From Lentihominibacter hominis (GTDB lineage: Bacteria; Bacillota; Clostridia; Peptostreptococcales; Anaerovoracaceae): a stretch of 64,000 nucleotides of DNA. The position numbers were made by a program, and so were the translations under genes. The notes under the pieces are model-generated. The model worked only from the letters and a program-made list of their open reading frames with translations. It was not told the DNA's origin and did not search any database. Positions 1 to 8,660 of the stretch are shown piece after piece (positions within the stretch are counted from its first letter, which is position 1; the number at the start of each line of letters is the position of its first letter). Location: assembly GCF_014385065.1 (NCBI RefSeq), contig NZ_JACRTA010000001.1:868001-932000 (forward strand), read 5' to 3'.

Positions 1-61
1 TGAAATCAAGATTTGTGATATTGATCTCTGCCCAGGCAGCTCTGAGCGCTTCTTTGTACAT
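1..61 (-). CDS. alanine racemase-like protein, N-terminus only
   Basis: Only the first 20 codons lie in the window; the gene runs off the left edge. It starts with ATG at 61 behind a strong GGAGG (72-76). The visible residues contain RAAWAEINITNLDF, which fits the opening strand of fold-III PLP racemases of the Alr type (pattern R-A-x-W-A-E-I-x-x-x-x-L). With so few residues the family call is an inference. If right, it would be a housekeeping alanine racemase-like enzyme separate from the racemase domain of VanT further along. Confidence 0.45.
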   Translation of the reverse strand, partial: MYKEALRAAWAEINITNLDF

Positions 62-88
62 TCTTTATAAACCTCCGGTTGTCAAGCT

Positions 89-1381
89 TTACAGTTTGGG
101 GACTCTTTTTATGATATCTTCTCTTCCCGGTCCGTTTGATACATAGGTGATAGGGAATCCGATAAGCTTTTCAATTTCGTTTACATAATTTTGAGCTTCT
201 GGCGGAAGTTTTTCAAATTCGCGTATACCTGTGATATCGCATTTCCAGCCGGGCAGCTTTTTTATTACAGGTTTGGCTTTTTCTAATTTCGCAGTGCAAG
301 GGAATCTATCGGTTATTTCACCGTCGATTTCGTATCCTATGCATACGGGTATTTCATCCAGATATCCCAATGGATCCAGTACAGTGAAGGCAACTTCTGT
401 GGTTCCTTGAGTCATACATCCGTATTTGGTGGCTACAGCGTCAAACCAGCCTACTCTACGAGGCCTTCCGGTGGTAACACCATATTCCCCGCCGTCTCCT
501 CCGCGTTTTCTCAGTTCTTCTGCTTCTTTTTCGTCAAGTATCTCACTGACAAAGGCTCCTCCGCCTACAGCGCTGGAATAGGCTTTTACTACTGTGATGA
601 TTTCTTTGATTTCATATGGAGGCACTCCGGCTCCGATTGCGCCGTATGCTGCAAGAGTAGATGATGAAGTGACCATTGGATAAATACCGTGGTCAGGATC
701 CTTCAGAGCGCCCAGCTGTCCTTCAAGGAGAATATCTTTTCCTGCCTTTATAGCTTCGTCAAGGAAGAGAGCGGTATCGCACACATAAGGTTCAACCATT
801 TCTCTGTATTCTGTCAATGTTTTCATGATATCATCGGGATCCAGTTCTGGTTTATTATACAGGTACTTCAGCAGGATATTTTTCTGAATTATAATTCTTT
901 CTACCTTTTCGCGCAGAAGGGCTTCGTCCATAAAAAGTTCCTGTACTTGGAAACCGATTTTTGCGTATTTGTCCGAGTAGAATGGGGCTATTCCTGATTT
1001 TGTGGAACCAAAGGCTTTTCCGGCAAGACGTTCTTCTTCATATTCATCAAAGAGAATGTGATAGGGCATTAATATCTGTGCTCTGTCAGAGACCAGGATC
1101 TTAGGCTTTGGCACTCCCTGTTCTATCAGTGAATTGATTTCTTTTGTCATATAAGGAATGTTGAGAGCTACGCCATTTCCGAGAATGCTGGTTGTATGGT
1201 CGTAAAATACTCCTGAAGGGAGCATGTGAAGGGCAAATTTGCCATAATTATTTTTGATGGTATGACCTGCGTTGCTTCCACCTTGAAATCTGATTATGAT
1301 ATCAGCGTTCTGTGCGAGCGTATCAGTGATTTTTCCCTTTCCTTCGTCGCCCCAGTTAGCGCCTACGATTGCTTTGATCAT
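89..1381 (-). CDS. purA: adenylosuccinate synthetase
   Basis: Cytoplasmic enzyme that joins IMP and aspartate using GTP, the first committed step from IMP to AMP. The protein has 430 residues, the usual length. The GTP-binding loop GDEGKGK is at residues 11-17, the catalytic His of the GGSNAGHT segment is at about residue 40, and TTGRPRRVGWFD lies near residue 310. The start is ATG at 1381 with GGAG a few bases upstream. It lies 82 bp downstream of purB on the same strand, so the two enzymes of the IMP-to-AMP branch are probably cotranscribed. No frameshift is seen. Confidence 0.97.
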   Translation of the reverse strand: MIKAIVGANWGDEGKGKITDTLAQNADIIIRFQGGSNAGHTIKNNYGKFALHMLPSGVFYDHTTSILGNGVALNIPYMTKEINSLIEQGVPKPKILVSDRAQILMPYHILFDEYEEERLAGKAFGSTKSGIAPFYSDKYAKIGFQVQELFMDEALLREKVERIIIQKNILLKYLYNKPELDPDDIMKTLTEYREMVEPYVCDTALFLDEAIKAGKDILLEGQLGALKDPDHGIYPMVTSSSTLAAYGAIGAGVPPYEIKEIITVVKAYSSAVGGGAFVSEILDEKEAEELRKRGGDGGEYGVTTGRPRRVGWFDAVATKYGCMTQGTTEVAFTVLDPLGYLDEIPVCIGYEIDGEITDRFPCTAKLEKAKPVIKKLPGWKCDITGIREFEKLPPEAQNYVNEIEKLIGFPITYVSNGPGREDIIKRVPKL

Positions 1382-1463
1382 TTAAATCTCCTTTCATATG
1401 TCTGACGCTGAAGAAAATCGGCACAGCCGTCTTTGCCAAGCGTTAGCAATGTTTTTAAAAGTT

Positions 1464-2900
1464 TTATACATTTATGTCAGCGTGCATGCCGAGGGCTTCT
1501 TTATTGGCCTTGAGTATCGGAGCGACTTCTGTTTTTAGGAATCTCTCGGTTTGGCTTTCGGCACAGCCTGTAAAGTTTTCAGGTTTCATAAGAGCTAAAA
1601 GCTGCTCTTTTGTCATGTTGAAATCAGGATCGGAAGCTATACGGTCGAGAAGATCATTGTCGGCGCCTTCTTCCTTTACACGTTTTCCTGCTTCCATCGA
1701 ATGCTGTCTGATTTTTTCGTGAAGAACCTGTCTGTCTCCTCCCATCTTTACGGCATCCATCATAATATTTTCAGTTGCCATAAAAGGAAGTTCGCTCATC
1801 AGTCTGGCTTTTATGACTTTAGGATATACTACAAGCCCTGATGTTATATTCATGTAAAGTTCAAGAATACCGTCAGCAGCCAAGAACGCTTCTGAAATAC
1901 TAAGACGTTTATTTGCCGAATCGTCCAGAGTTCTTTCGAACCATTGTGTTGAAGCTGTTATGGCAGGGTTTAAAACTCCGGCGATGACAAAATTGGCAAG
2001 TGCTGCTATTCTTTCTGAACGCATAGGATTTCTTTTGTATGCCATTGCGGAAGATCCTATCTGATTCTTTTCAAATGGTTCTTCTATTTCCTTAAGGTGC
2101 TGGAGAAGTCTGATGTCGTTACTGAATTTATGAGCGCTTTGGGCAATACCTGAAAGAACATTGAGTACTCTGGTATCTACTTTTCTTGAATAGGTTTGAC
2201 CTGATACTGCATAACAGCTGTCAAAACCCATTTTTTCTGCGATGAGGGTGTCCAGCCTGCAGACTTTTTCTATATCTCCATCGAAAAGTTCGAGGAAGCT
2301 GGCTTGAGTTCCTGTAGTTCCTTTAGAACCAAGAAGCTTCATTGTACCCAGTATATGATCCAGATCTTCCAGATCCATAAGGAGGTCTTGGAGCCATAAA
2401 GTAGCTCTTTTCCCTACTGTCGTAGGCTGAGCAGGCTGAAAATGTGTAAAACCTAAAGTAGGCAGAGCCTTGTATTTTTCGGAAAAGTCTGCCAGATTGG
2501 ATATTACATTTATCAGTTTTTTTCTGATAAGTCTGAGTCCTTCGGTCATGATTATGAGGTCTGTGTTATCGCCTACGTAACAGGATGTGGCGCCAAGGTG
2601 TATTATGCCTTTTGCACTCGGACACTGAAGTCCGTAAGCATAAACGTGGGACATGACGTCGTGTCTTACTTCTTTTTCACGCTCCTTTGCCACATCGTAA
2701 TTTATATTATCCGCCGCTGCTTTAAGCTCAGCTATCTGGCCGTCTGTAATTGGAAGGCCCAGTTCCTGCTCTGTCTCAGCAAGGGCGATCCAAAGTTTTC
2801 TCCATGTTCTGAATTTCATTTCCGGAGAAAAGAGGTATTTCATTTCTTTGCTTGGGTATCTTTCAGATAATGAACTTGTATAGTTCTTTGTATTATCCAT
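1464..2900 (-). CDS. purB: adenylosuccinate lyase
   Basis: Fumarase/aspartase-superfamily lyase that releases fumarate from SAICAR and from adenylosuccinate in purine synthesis. The superfamily signature is present as GSSAMAYKRNP near residue 290. The frame is open further upstream to 3026, but that stretch is hydrophobic, Cys-rich and unlike the family. ATG at 2900 begins MDNTKNYTSSLSERY, is preceded by AGGAGAG at good spacing, and gives a normal 478 residues. It is followed at once by purA. A promoter-like pair lies at 2950-2979. Confidence 0.96.
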   Translation of the reverse strand: MDNTKNYTSSLSERYPSKEMKYLFSPEMKFRTWRKLWIALAETEQELGLPITDGQIAELKAAADNINYDVAKEREKEVRHDVMSHVYAYGLQCPSAKGIIHLGATSCYVGDNTDLIIMTEGLRLIRKKLINVISNLADFSEKYKALPTLGFTHFQPAQPTTVGKRATLWLQDLLMDLEDLDHILGTMKLLGSKGTTGTQASFLELFDGDIEKVCRLDTLIAEKMGFDSCYAVSGQTYSRKVDTRVLNVLSGIAQSAHKFSNDIRLLQHLKEIEEPFEKNQIGSSAMAYKRNPMRSERIAALANFVIAGVLNPAITASTQWFERTLDDSANKRLSISEAFLAADGILELYMNITSGLVVYPKVIKARLMSELPFMATENIMMDAVKMGGDRQVLHEKIRQHSMEAGKRVKEEGADNDLLDRIASDPDFNMTKEQLLALMKPENFTGCAESQTERFLKTEVAPILKANKEALGMHADINV

Positions 2901-2949
2901 AATCTCTCCTTTTTTCGATGGTAAAATTTGTTTTGAACATACATATATT

Positions 2950-2979
2950 AGTATACCACAAAAACGGAGAGTAGTACAA
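2950..2979 (-). promoter_or_regulatory. predicted sigma-A promoter of purB-purA
   Basis: Reading the minus strand, TTGTAC (2979-2974) and TATACT (2955-2950) are 18 bp apart and 50 bp upstream of the purB ATG. No purine-riboswitch core was seen in the leader. Confidence 0.55.
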
Positions 2980-3089
2980 GGTTCAAAGCATTGATAATTA
3001 AAGGGCGACAAGAAACTGTATATCAAAAAAACATAGATTTGTCTGTGAGTTTCAGTTTAGTGGTCTTGATTATAAAAAATATATTATTG

Positions 3090-3971
3090 TTAATTTGTTT
3101 TTGATTTTCTGCTTGAAAAAATATAGGTTAGAAGAGCAGCAATGATGACAAGGCTGCAGCCTATGACAGATGTCATATTAAGGATTTCACCAAGGAAGAT
3201 ATATCCTAAAATAATAGAGAATACGATTCCGGAGTAATTATATATGCTGATTTCAGCAGCGGGAGCCATTCTGTAAGCATATGTAAGAGCAATTTGTCCA
3301 AACCCTCCGAAAACACCTATGAGAATAAGCATAAGAAGCTCTTTTAAGGTCGGTACAGCGAAATCAAAGATCATAAAAGGTATACAGGCAAGGACGCAGA
3401 AAGTAGAAAAGTGCATGATTATGGTCATACCGTCTACTTTGTTTTTAAAATATGCCAGCAGTGTATAGGAAACACTGGAAAAAAATGCACATAAAAACGC
3501 CATGAATAAAGGAAAAAGATTGGAATTAAAAGCAGGGTTGGCTACAAAAGCAGCACCCACAAAGGCTATAAGCAACGCGGGGATTTGTATTTTTTTGATT
3601 TTTTCCTTGAGAAAGACAGCGGCCCATAATGTTATCATAAAAGGAGAGAGCTTCATAAGCGTTGAAACATCTCCCTGATTGGCATGTGCTACAGCGTAAA
3701 ATTGAGTTATAAGGCCTAAAAAGCCGAATAAAGATCGTACAAAAAGAAGGGGCTGATTCTCTTTCTTCCCGAAAAGGGATCCACCCGATCTTTTTATCAA
3801 TATGAAGCTGAGAAAAAGTGTTACGATATTTCTGAAGAAAACCTGTTCCATGATGGGAATGGAGGTCCCGGACATGTTTATAGGTATCTGCATGGCGGAA
3901 AATAAGAACGCCGATGCACACATTAATATCGCGCCTTTTTGTCTGTTTGGCATTTCATTTAGAGAAGCCAT
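3090..3971 (-). CDS. DMT-superfamily (EamA) transporter
   Basis: Integral membrane protein of 293 residues with about ten hydrophobic segments arranged as two EamA repeats (roughly residues 13-145 and 155-285), the layout of drug/metabolite transporters. Such proteins export or import small metabolites; the substrate cannot be read from sequence. The start ATG at 3971 has GAGGTG just upstream. The downstream side is the purB promoter region, and the upstream neighbour is a small protein gene 18 bp away on the same strand, so the two may be cotranscribed. Confidence 0.85.
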   Translation of the reverse strand: MASLNEMPNRQKGAILMCASAFLFSAMQIPINMSGTSIPIMEQVFFRNIVTLFLSFILIKRSGGSLFGKKENQPLLFVRSLFGFLGLITQFYAVAHANQGDVSTLMKLSPFMITLWAAVFLKEKIKKIQIPALLIAFVGAAFVANPAFNSNLFPLFMAFLCAFFSSVSYTLLAYFKNKVDGMTIIMHFSTFCVLACIPFMIFDFAVPTLKELLMLILIGVFGGFGQIALTYAYRMAPAAEISIYNYSGIVFSIILGYIFLGEILNMTSVIGCSLVIIAALLTYIFSSRKSKTN

Positions 3972-3989
3972 ATTAACATTTCACCTCAT

Positions 3990-4289
3990 TTACGAAAGCT
4001 GTTCCATATCTTCTGCCGAACATGAGCAGCTGCCAAGAGAATGTTTCACACGATCTGCTTCTTCGGCTGCTTTAGCGTCATTCCAGTTATCCATAGTTCC
4101 TACAAGATATCCGGTTATTCTTCTTATTCTCTCGAATGGAACGTGAGAAAAAGTGTAGTTGAGATCTGCATAGTCTCCGTCGATTTGAACATCTAATGAA
4201 TCCAGCTTTCTGCTGTATTTTTCCTGAAGATAATCCACATATGCCTGAGCTTCCTGTGGGCTTGCATTTCCTGTTATTTTGATAGACAT
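3990..4289 (-). CDS. small protein resembling the C-terminal tail of anaerobic ribonucleotide reductase
   Basis: A 99-residue soluble protein. ATG at 4289 is preferred to the longer frame because AGGAGG lies at 4297-4302. The middle reads PFERIRRITGYLVG followed by NDAKAAEEADRVKH, which resembles the R-x-x-G-Y-L...E-x-x-D-R-V-K-H tail of class III NrdD proteins. The glycyl-radical domain and all catalytic parts are absent. The end is Cys-rich (CSCS). I cannot assign a function: it could be a stand-alone regulator or accessory protein of NrdD, or an unrelated small family. It is adjacent to the EamA transporter gene. Confidence 0.5.
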   Translation of the reverse strand: MSIKITGNASPQEAQAYVDYLQEKYSRKLDSLDVQIDGDYADLNYTFSHVPFERIRRITGYLVGTMDNWNDAKAAEEADRVKHSLGSCSCSAEDMEQLS

Positions 4290-4424
4290 ATTTAATCCTC
4301 CTTTTAACATCATCTGGGCATGATTATACACCTAAGTACTATATTTTGTATATAGTAATAAGAAAAAAATACATCAAAAAAACAATTTGGACTAAAATAG
4401 TCTAATGCCTGAATTCTTTTTCCT

Positions 4425-5399
4425 TTATTCTTCTTCGGGATATTTCATTCCCCATTGCTTTCGTATCTCAGTCATGATATCCATAACATCTTTTGTGTAC
4501 TCAAGGTTCATAATATTTTTGTTTCCGCAGACAGCTGATTCCATGTCTTCGATCTCATAGGATATGGCGTTGTCTGTATCACCGTCAGATATAGTTTGCT
4601 GATAACCGGTATCAGTATAAGTTATGGTTGCCCGGCAGGCACGCGGATATTCCATTATTTCAATGAATCCTTTGTCAAAAGAAACAATTCCTCTTTTAGG
4701 TTGCTTGGCATGGATAGACAGCATAACAGCTGCCATTTCATCATGAGGATTTTTTAACAGAATGCCGGCCTGCTCGTCAACACCTGTTGGAGCGTATTTT
4801 ACTTGAGACAATATCTGATTTGGTTTAGAGGTCATGAACCATCTTATGAATGAAAGAGCATAGACACCTATATCTAACATTGCTCCTCCGGCCAATTTAC
4901 GGCTGAAAAATCTGTTTTCCATGTTGTACTCTTTATAGCTGCCGAAACTCATTTGTATGAGTTTAAGAGAACCGAGCTTTCCGGAACTGATGATTTCTTT
5001 CAGCTTTTTATAAATAGGCATATGATAAATAGTCATGGCTTCTGCCAGAATCAGATTATTTTTTGATGCAAGATCTGTCATTTCACGAAGCTGAGAAGAA
5101 TTCAGTGTTATAGCTTTTTCACACAGGACGTGTTTTCCGGAATTAAGAGCTTTTCGTATATAGTTTATATGTGTATTATGCGGCGTCGAAATATAGATGA
5201 TATCTATATTCTCATCTTCAAAAATTTGATTGATGTCAGTATATACTTTATCTATATTATATTTATCTGCAAAAGCTATCGCTTTATCGTACGTACGATT
5301 GGCAACTGAATATAGTTTACGATTCTTTTTTGCCATAGCCTGCGCCAGTTGGTTGGCTATCACACCGCATCCCAATGATGCCCAGTTATATGATCTCAT
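4425..5399 (-). CDS. Gfo/Idh/MocA-family NAD(P)-dependent oxidoreductase
   Basis: Soluble 324-residue dehydrogenase. The N-terminal Rossmann fold has GCGVIA near residues 10-15, and the EKAI segment near residue 95 corresponds to the EKP/EKA catalytic-lysine motif of the family. The second half is the alpha/beta dimerisation domain. Members oxidise or reduce sugars, inositol or related cyclic compounds; the substrate here is unknown. The gene stands alone with no sugar-transport or kinase genes beside it. The start ATG at 5399 is preceded by AGAGAGG. Confidence 0.88.
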   Translation of the reverse strand: MRSYNWASLGCGVIANQLAQAMAKKNRKLYSVANRTYDKAIAFADKYNIDKVYTDINQIFEDENIDIIYISTPHNTHINYIRKALNSGKHVLCEKAITLNSSQLREMTDLASKNNLILAEAMTIYHMPIYKKLKEIISSGKLGSLKLIQMSFGSYKEYNMENRFFSRKLAGGAMLDIGVYALSFIRWFMTSKPNQILSQVKYAPTGVDEQAGILLKNPHDEMAAVMLSIHAKQPKRGIVSFDKGFIEIMEYPRACRATITYTDTGYQQTISDGDTDNAISYEIEDMESAVCGNKNIMNLEYTKDVMDIMTEIRKQWGMKYPEEE

Positions 5400-5530
5400 A
5401 AATAATTCCTCTCTTTTTGGCAGTTAATTATTTGCATTTAAATTATAAATTTAAAAAACTGATAATACAAGTGATATAGAAATTTTAGAAAGTAACATTT
5501 AAATAAAAAAGAATAAATATATGTTATCTC

Positions 5531-5560
5531 TTGAAAATAAAGTAGAATGTATGATATTAT
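5531..5560 (+). promoter_or_regulatory. predicted promoter of the tRNA-Arg gene
   Basis: TTGAAA (5531-5536) and TATTAT (5555-5560) are 18 bp apart and just upstream of the tRNA. An overlapping TATAAT at 5558-5563 is an alternative -10 with poorer spacing. Confidence 0.5.
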
Positions 5561-5574
5561 AATGAAGCTTATAT

Positions 5575-5649
5575 GCCTCTATAGTTAAATGGATATAACA
5601 AACCCCTCCTAAGGGTTAGTTGCAGGTTCGATTCCTGCTAGGGGTGCCA
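5575..5649 (+). tRNA. tRNA-Arg, anticodon CCT
   Basis: A complete 75-nt cloverleaf including the encoded CCA. The acceptor arm GCCTCTA pairs with TAGGGGT (two G-T wobbles). The anticodon stem AACCC/GGGTT encloses loop CTCCTAA with anticodon CCT, which reads AGG. The T arm contains GGTTCGATTCC. It is followed at once by an intrinsic terminator, so it is a single-gene transcript. Confidence 0.95.
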
Positions 5650-5657
5650 CTAACGAA

Positions 5658-5695
5658 GCCGAAAATTCTTGATTTTGTAAGGATTTTCGGCTTTT
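5658..5695 (+). terminator. intrinsic terminator of the tRNA-Arg gene
   Basis: The inverted repeat GCCGAAAAT/ATTTTCGGC is followed by TTTT, eight bases after the tRNA CCA end. Confidence 0.7.
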
Positions 5696-5731
5696 ATATT
5701 TTCTGAAATAAATCGAAGCCACAGCAAAATG

Positions 5732-5760
5732 TAATTAGCAGAAGCGATTTCTGCTAATTA
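5732..5760. repeat. perfect 12-bp palindrome of unknown role
   Basis: TAATTAGCAGAA (5732-5743) and its exact reverse complement (5749-5760) are separated by GCGAT. There is no T-tract on either side, so it is not a standard terminator. It lies between the tRNA terminator and the LysR gene. Confidence 0.5.
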
Positions 5761-5835
5761 GCTGCTGCCGGATAGAAACAAAACTAATGATTTCCGTCAC
5801 AAATTGGTCTGATAATGAAAAAGGCATGACAAATT

Positions 5836-5863
5836 ACGGCACCTTCTTTGCAGAGGGTGTCGT
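5836..5863 (-). terminator. possible weak terminator downstream of the LysR gene
   Basis: An 8-bp stem ACGGCACC/GGGTGTCGT lies just past the stop codon of the minus-strand LysR gene. The U-tract on the minus side is short and interrupted (AATTTG), so the call is weak. Confidence 0.3.
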
Positions 5864-5877
5864 AATAAGAAGTTTTT

Positions 5878-6756
5878 TTAATAATTGTTAAAACTCAAGG
5901 CAGCTTTAATGAAGTTTTCTAAAGTACGGGAAACATATTTAGATTCTTTCCAAGCTATAGCTATGGCTGTATCCATTTCATCCTGACGGATATCTTTGCA
6001 TATAATGGAATTGTTTTCAGTGTTGTATATAGCTGATGGCGGCAGAATCGCTATTCCCATTCCTTCTTCAGCCCATGACAGACTTGTCCTGGCATCATCA
6101 TTGATACAGATATATTTAGGAGATACATTCTTGCTTTTAAAATAATTTTTAAGGAATGATTCCCATCTTCTGTAAAGAATGACAGGTTTATTTGAAAGAT
6201 GTTCTATATTAAAGTCAGTTTGATCTTCCGAAAAAAATTCGGGCCGAGCGACAGCGATCATCCTTTCTTTGGTGATGATTTCTGAATGAAATGAGCTGCT
6301 GTCGGGAAGAGGGCTTCTTAAAATAGCTATCTCAATGATATTTTTTTCTAAAAGTTCTATAAGTTCAAATGTATTTTTTTCAAATATCTGATATGTTATT
6401 TCCGGATTTTTTATGGAAAAATCTTTTGAAATAATGGAAAGCAGGTGATGGCTGCAAGATGATGAACATCCTATTCTTAAAGTTCCCTTTTTGCCTTCTG
6501 AAAAATTACGTATATCCTGCATTGCGATATTAGAAATATCTATTATAGACTGAGCGTATTCATAAAGTTTTTTGCCGGCATCAGTAAGGGTTATATTTCT
6601 GGGACCTCTTTCCATAAGAACGGTTCCCAGTTCTTCTTCAAGATTTTTGATTTGTTTGCTTAACGGAGGCTGCGTCATATGTATTTTTTTTGCAGCAATG
6701 CTGATATTGCCACACTCTACTATTGTGACAAAATATTGCAGCGTTCTTATATCCAT
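5878..6756 (-). CDS. LysR-family transcriptional regulator
   Basis: A 292-residue DNA-binding regulator. The winged HTH occupies residues 1-60 (FVTIVECGNISIAAKKIHMT, then PPLSKQIKNLEEELG), followed by the linker helix and a periplasmic-binding-protein-like effector domain from about residue 90. It is transcribed divergently from the LctP/amidohydrolase/M28/APC operon with 174 bp between starts. This is the usual arrangement for a LysR activator that controls its neighbour and itself in response to a pathway metabolite. The inducer is unknown. The start ATG at 6756 has GGAGG upstream. Confidence 0.9.
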   Translation of the reverse strand: MDIRTLQYFVTIVECGNISIAAKKIHMTQPPLSKQIKNLEEELGTVLMERGPRNITLTDAGKKLYEYAQSIIDISNIAMQDIRNFSEGKKGTLRIGCSSSCSHHLLSIISKDFSIKNPEITYQIFEKNTFELIELLEKNIIEIAILRSPLPDSSSFHSEIITKERMIAVARPEFFSEDQTDFNIEHLSNKPVILYRRWESFLKNYFKSKNVSPKYICINDDARTSLSWAEEGMGIAILPPSAIYNTENNSIICKDIRQDEMDTAIAIAWKESKYVSRTLENFIKAALSFNNY

Positions 6757-6786
6757 ATTACAGCCTCCTTTCTATTTAATTCTATC

Positions 6787-6809
6787 ATTATTGTTATCCA
6801 AATAATAAT
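6787..6809. promoter_or_regulatory. candidate LysR operator (T-N11-A type)
   Basis: ATTATT (6787-6792) and AATAAT (6804-6809) are separated by 11 bp in the divergent promoter region. This is the dyad geometry typical of LysR-family recognition boxes. It is AT-rich, so a chance match is possible. Confidence 0.35.
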
Positions 6810-6930
6810 ATTCTTTGCATTCCAAAAGTATACAAAAAAGGAATAGTGCGTATATAATTTAAGAATTTTTAATTTTCTGAAAAGTATGATATAAAGGATT
6901 TAACAAAATGGAAAGAAGGGGAAGATAAAA

Positions 6931-8454
6931 ATGTTGCAATTGATAATGTCATTGTTTCCTATAGTTTGTTTGCTGGTTTGCCTGCTTGTATTGAATTTAA
7001 CTGCGATAAAAGCAAGCGCTTGGTCGCTTCTGCTGGCTGCAGCTATATATTTTTTTTATTTCAGATCCGGCAGCGGTATCGTTATCTCAATGTCAAAAGG
7101 TTTTGGCCTTGCGATATTTGTTGTTCTCATAATATGGGGAGCGATGCTTCTTTATAACATGGTCAAGGAAACGGGAGCGCTGGAGGTAATTAATGAAAAG
7201 ATAGAGTCGTCCATAGAGGACAAGCTTATACAGTTTTTGCTTCTTAGTTGGGTGTTCGCTTCTTTCCTGCAGGGGATTGCAGGTTTTGGAGTTCCTGTCA
7301 TAGTTATTACCCCTATACTGATATCTCTTGGATTTGCTCCTGAGATTGCAGCGGCATCTGTACTTATAGGGCATTCATGGTCTATAAGTTTTGGATCAAT
7401 GGGTTCATCTATATATGCCATAAATATGGTTACTGACACAGAAATCGGCAATATTGTACTGAATATGAGTTTATTTGGAACGATAGCCATGGTCTGCACA
7501 GGAATTTCAGTGTGTTTTGTGTTTGGTGAAAAAAAGGTTCTGATGAAAGGAATTATATACGTTCTGATAACATCTGTTTTTATGGGGTTTACGCTTTATA
7601 TCATGGCTTATTTCCAGATGTTTTCAATAATCGGTCTGACTACAGGAGCTGTAGGCTCTGCCGTTCTTCTTACTATAAACAGAATAAGTAAGAAAAAAAA
7701 GATCGAAAAGGAAAAAAAGTATTTATGCGGATCAAAACGTGCTTTTGGAATCGGATATGCGGTGATGCCATACGTTCTCATAGTAGTATTGTCCATAATG
7801 TTCTTTGTAATAGATCCTAAACTGCAGCTGTGCTTTGATTTTCCGGGGTATGAAACAGCAGAAGGGAGGATTATTCAGGAAGAAAATGATTATGTGTCAT
7901 TTAATATCTTTAAATTTCCTTTAAGCATAATATTGATGTCAACTGTAATAAGCGGTATTGCTTTCAGGAGTAAAAAGGCTTTGGACTGTCAAAAGCTAAA
8001 ATTGATTTTGAAAAATACCATAAAAAAATGTACTTCTACTACAATGACGATAGTATTTCTGCTGACTATGGCTGTAGTGATGATGGATTCGGGCATGATT
8101 GAGAATTTGGCATTGGCTATGGTAGCCGTAAGCGGAGATATATATCCTGTATTTTCATCATTCATTGGGCTTTTGGGAGCTTTTATCACGGGAAGCAACA
8201 CCAACTCAAATATAATTTTCGGTAATTTTCAGGAAATAGCAGCAAATTCACTGGGATACAGCGCAGCGGTCATATGTGCGGCGCAGTCAATCGGCGCATC
8301 AATCGGCGGAGCCATCGGGCCTACGACGGTAGCTCTGGGGGCCACCGCCGCTCATATACAGGGTAAGGAGTCGTCGATATACAGGAAAACATTGGTACCA
8401 ATTCTTGTTTCGACACTTATCTTGGGAATAGTTAATTTCTTAATGCTGAACTGA
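6931..8454 (+). CDS. LctP-family (lactate permease-like) transporter
   Basis: Integral membrane protein of 507 residues with 12 or more hydrophobic segments. The central QGIAGFGVPVIVITPILI and LGFAPEIAAASVLIGH segments match the conserved GFG-P-V/T-P and L-G-F-x-P-x-x-A blocks of L-lactate permeases. Near the end, GSNTNSNIIFGNFQ matches the conserved loop of the same family. Members import 2-hydroxy acids such as lactate or glycolate. Here it heads an operon with hydrolases rather than a lactate dehydrogenase, so the true cargo may be another small carboxylate. The start ATG at 6931 follows GAAGGGGAAG. Confidence 0.85.
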   Translation: MLQLIMSLFPIVCLLVCLLVLNLTAIKASAWSLLLAAAIYFFYFRSGSGIVISMSKGFGLAIFVVLIIWGAMLLYNMVKETGALEVINEKIESSIEDKLIQFLLLSWVFASFLQGIAGFGVPVIVITPILISLGFAPEIAAASVLIGHSWSISFGSMGSSIYAINMVTDTEIGNIVLNMSLFGTIAMVCTGISVCFVFGEKKVLMKGIIYVLITSVFMGFTLYIMAYFQMFSIIGLTTGAVGSAVLLTINRISKKKKIEKEKKYLCGSKRAFGIGYAVMPYVLIVVLSIMFFVIDPKLQLCFDFPGYETAEGRIIQEENDYVSFNIFKFPLSIILMSTVISGIAFRSKKALDCQKLKLILKNTIKKCTSTTMTIVFLLTMAVVMMDSGMIENLALAMVAVSGDIYPVFSSFIGLLGAFITGSNTNSNIIFGNFQEIAANSLGYSAAVICAAQSIGASIGGAIGPTTVALGATAAHIQGKESSIYRKTLVPILVSTLILGIVNFLMLN

Positions 8455-8471
8455 GTGTGAAAGGAAGGGAT

Positions 8472-8660
8472 ATGTCAGGTAGCAAAGTATTGATCGTACT
8501 ATTTATTGATTTTGTTTTTCTCTACACAGGATGTACCTTTGATAGTGGGCTGATGAAAATGATAGGCGGAATATGCCTTTTGTTGCTTGCTTTTGCGACG
8601 GTACTGCCAATAAAGGGAAAAAATAAAGAAGGAGGTAAAAGATGGCGGAGAAGTTGTTGA
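8472..8660 (+). CDS. small two-segment membrane protein, unknown function
   Basis: A 62-residue protein with two hydrophobic stretches (about residues 6-22 and 30-48) and a Lys/Arg-rich tail. ATG at 8472 is preferred because GGAAGGG precedes it directly; an in-frame GTG at 8457 is only two bases past the permease stop. Its stop overlaps the start of the amidohydrolase gene by 19 bp, which suggests translational coupling. It may be an accessory subunit of the permease; this is inferred only from position. Confidence 0.65.
   Translation: MSGSKVLIVLFIDFVFLYTGCTFDSGLMKMIGGICLLLLAFATVLPIKGKNKEGGKRWRRSC

Noticed and set aside
2901..3026. N-terminal extension of PurB to 3026
   Set aside because: It is Cys-rich and hydrophobic, lacks a ribosome site, contains the likely promoter and is not found in the family.
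1..3089. Purine riboswitch controlling purB-purA
   Set aside because: The leader between the predicted promoter and purB is only about 45 nt and lacks the conserved riboswitch loops.
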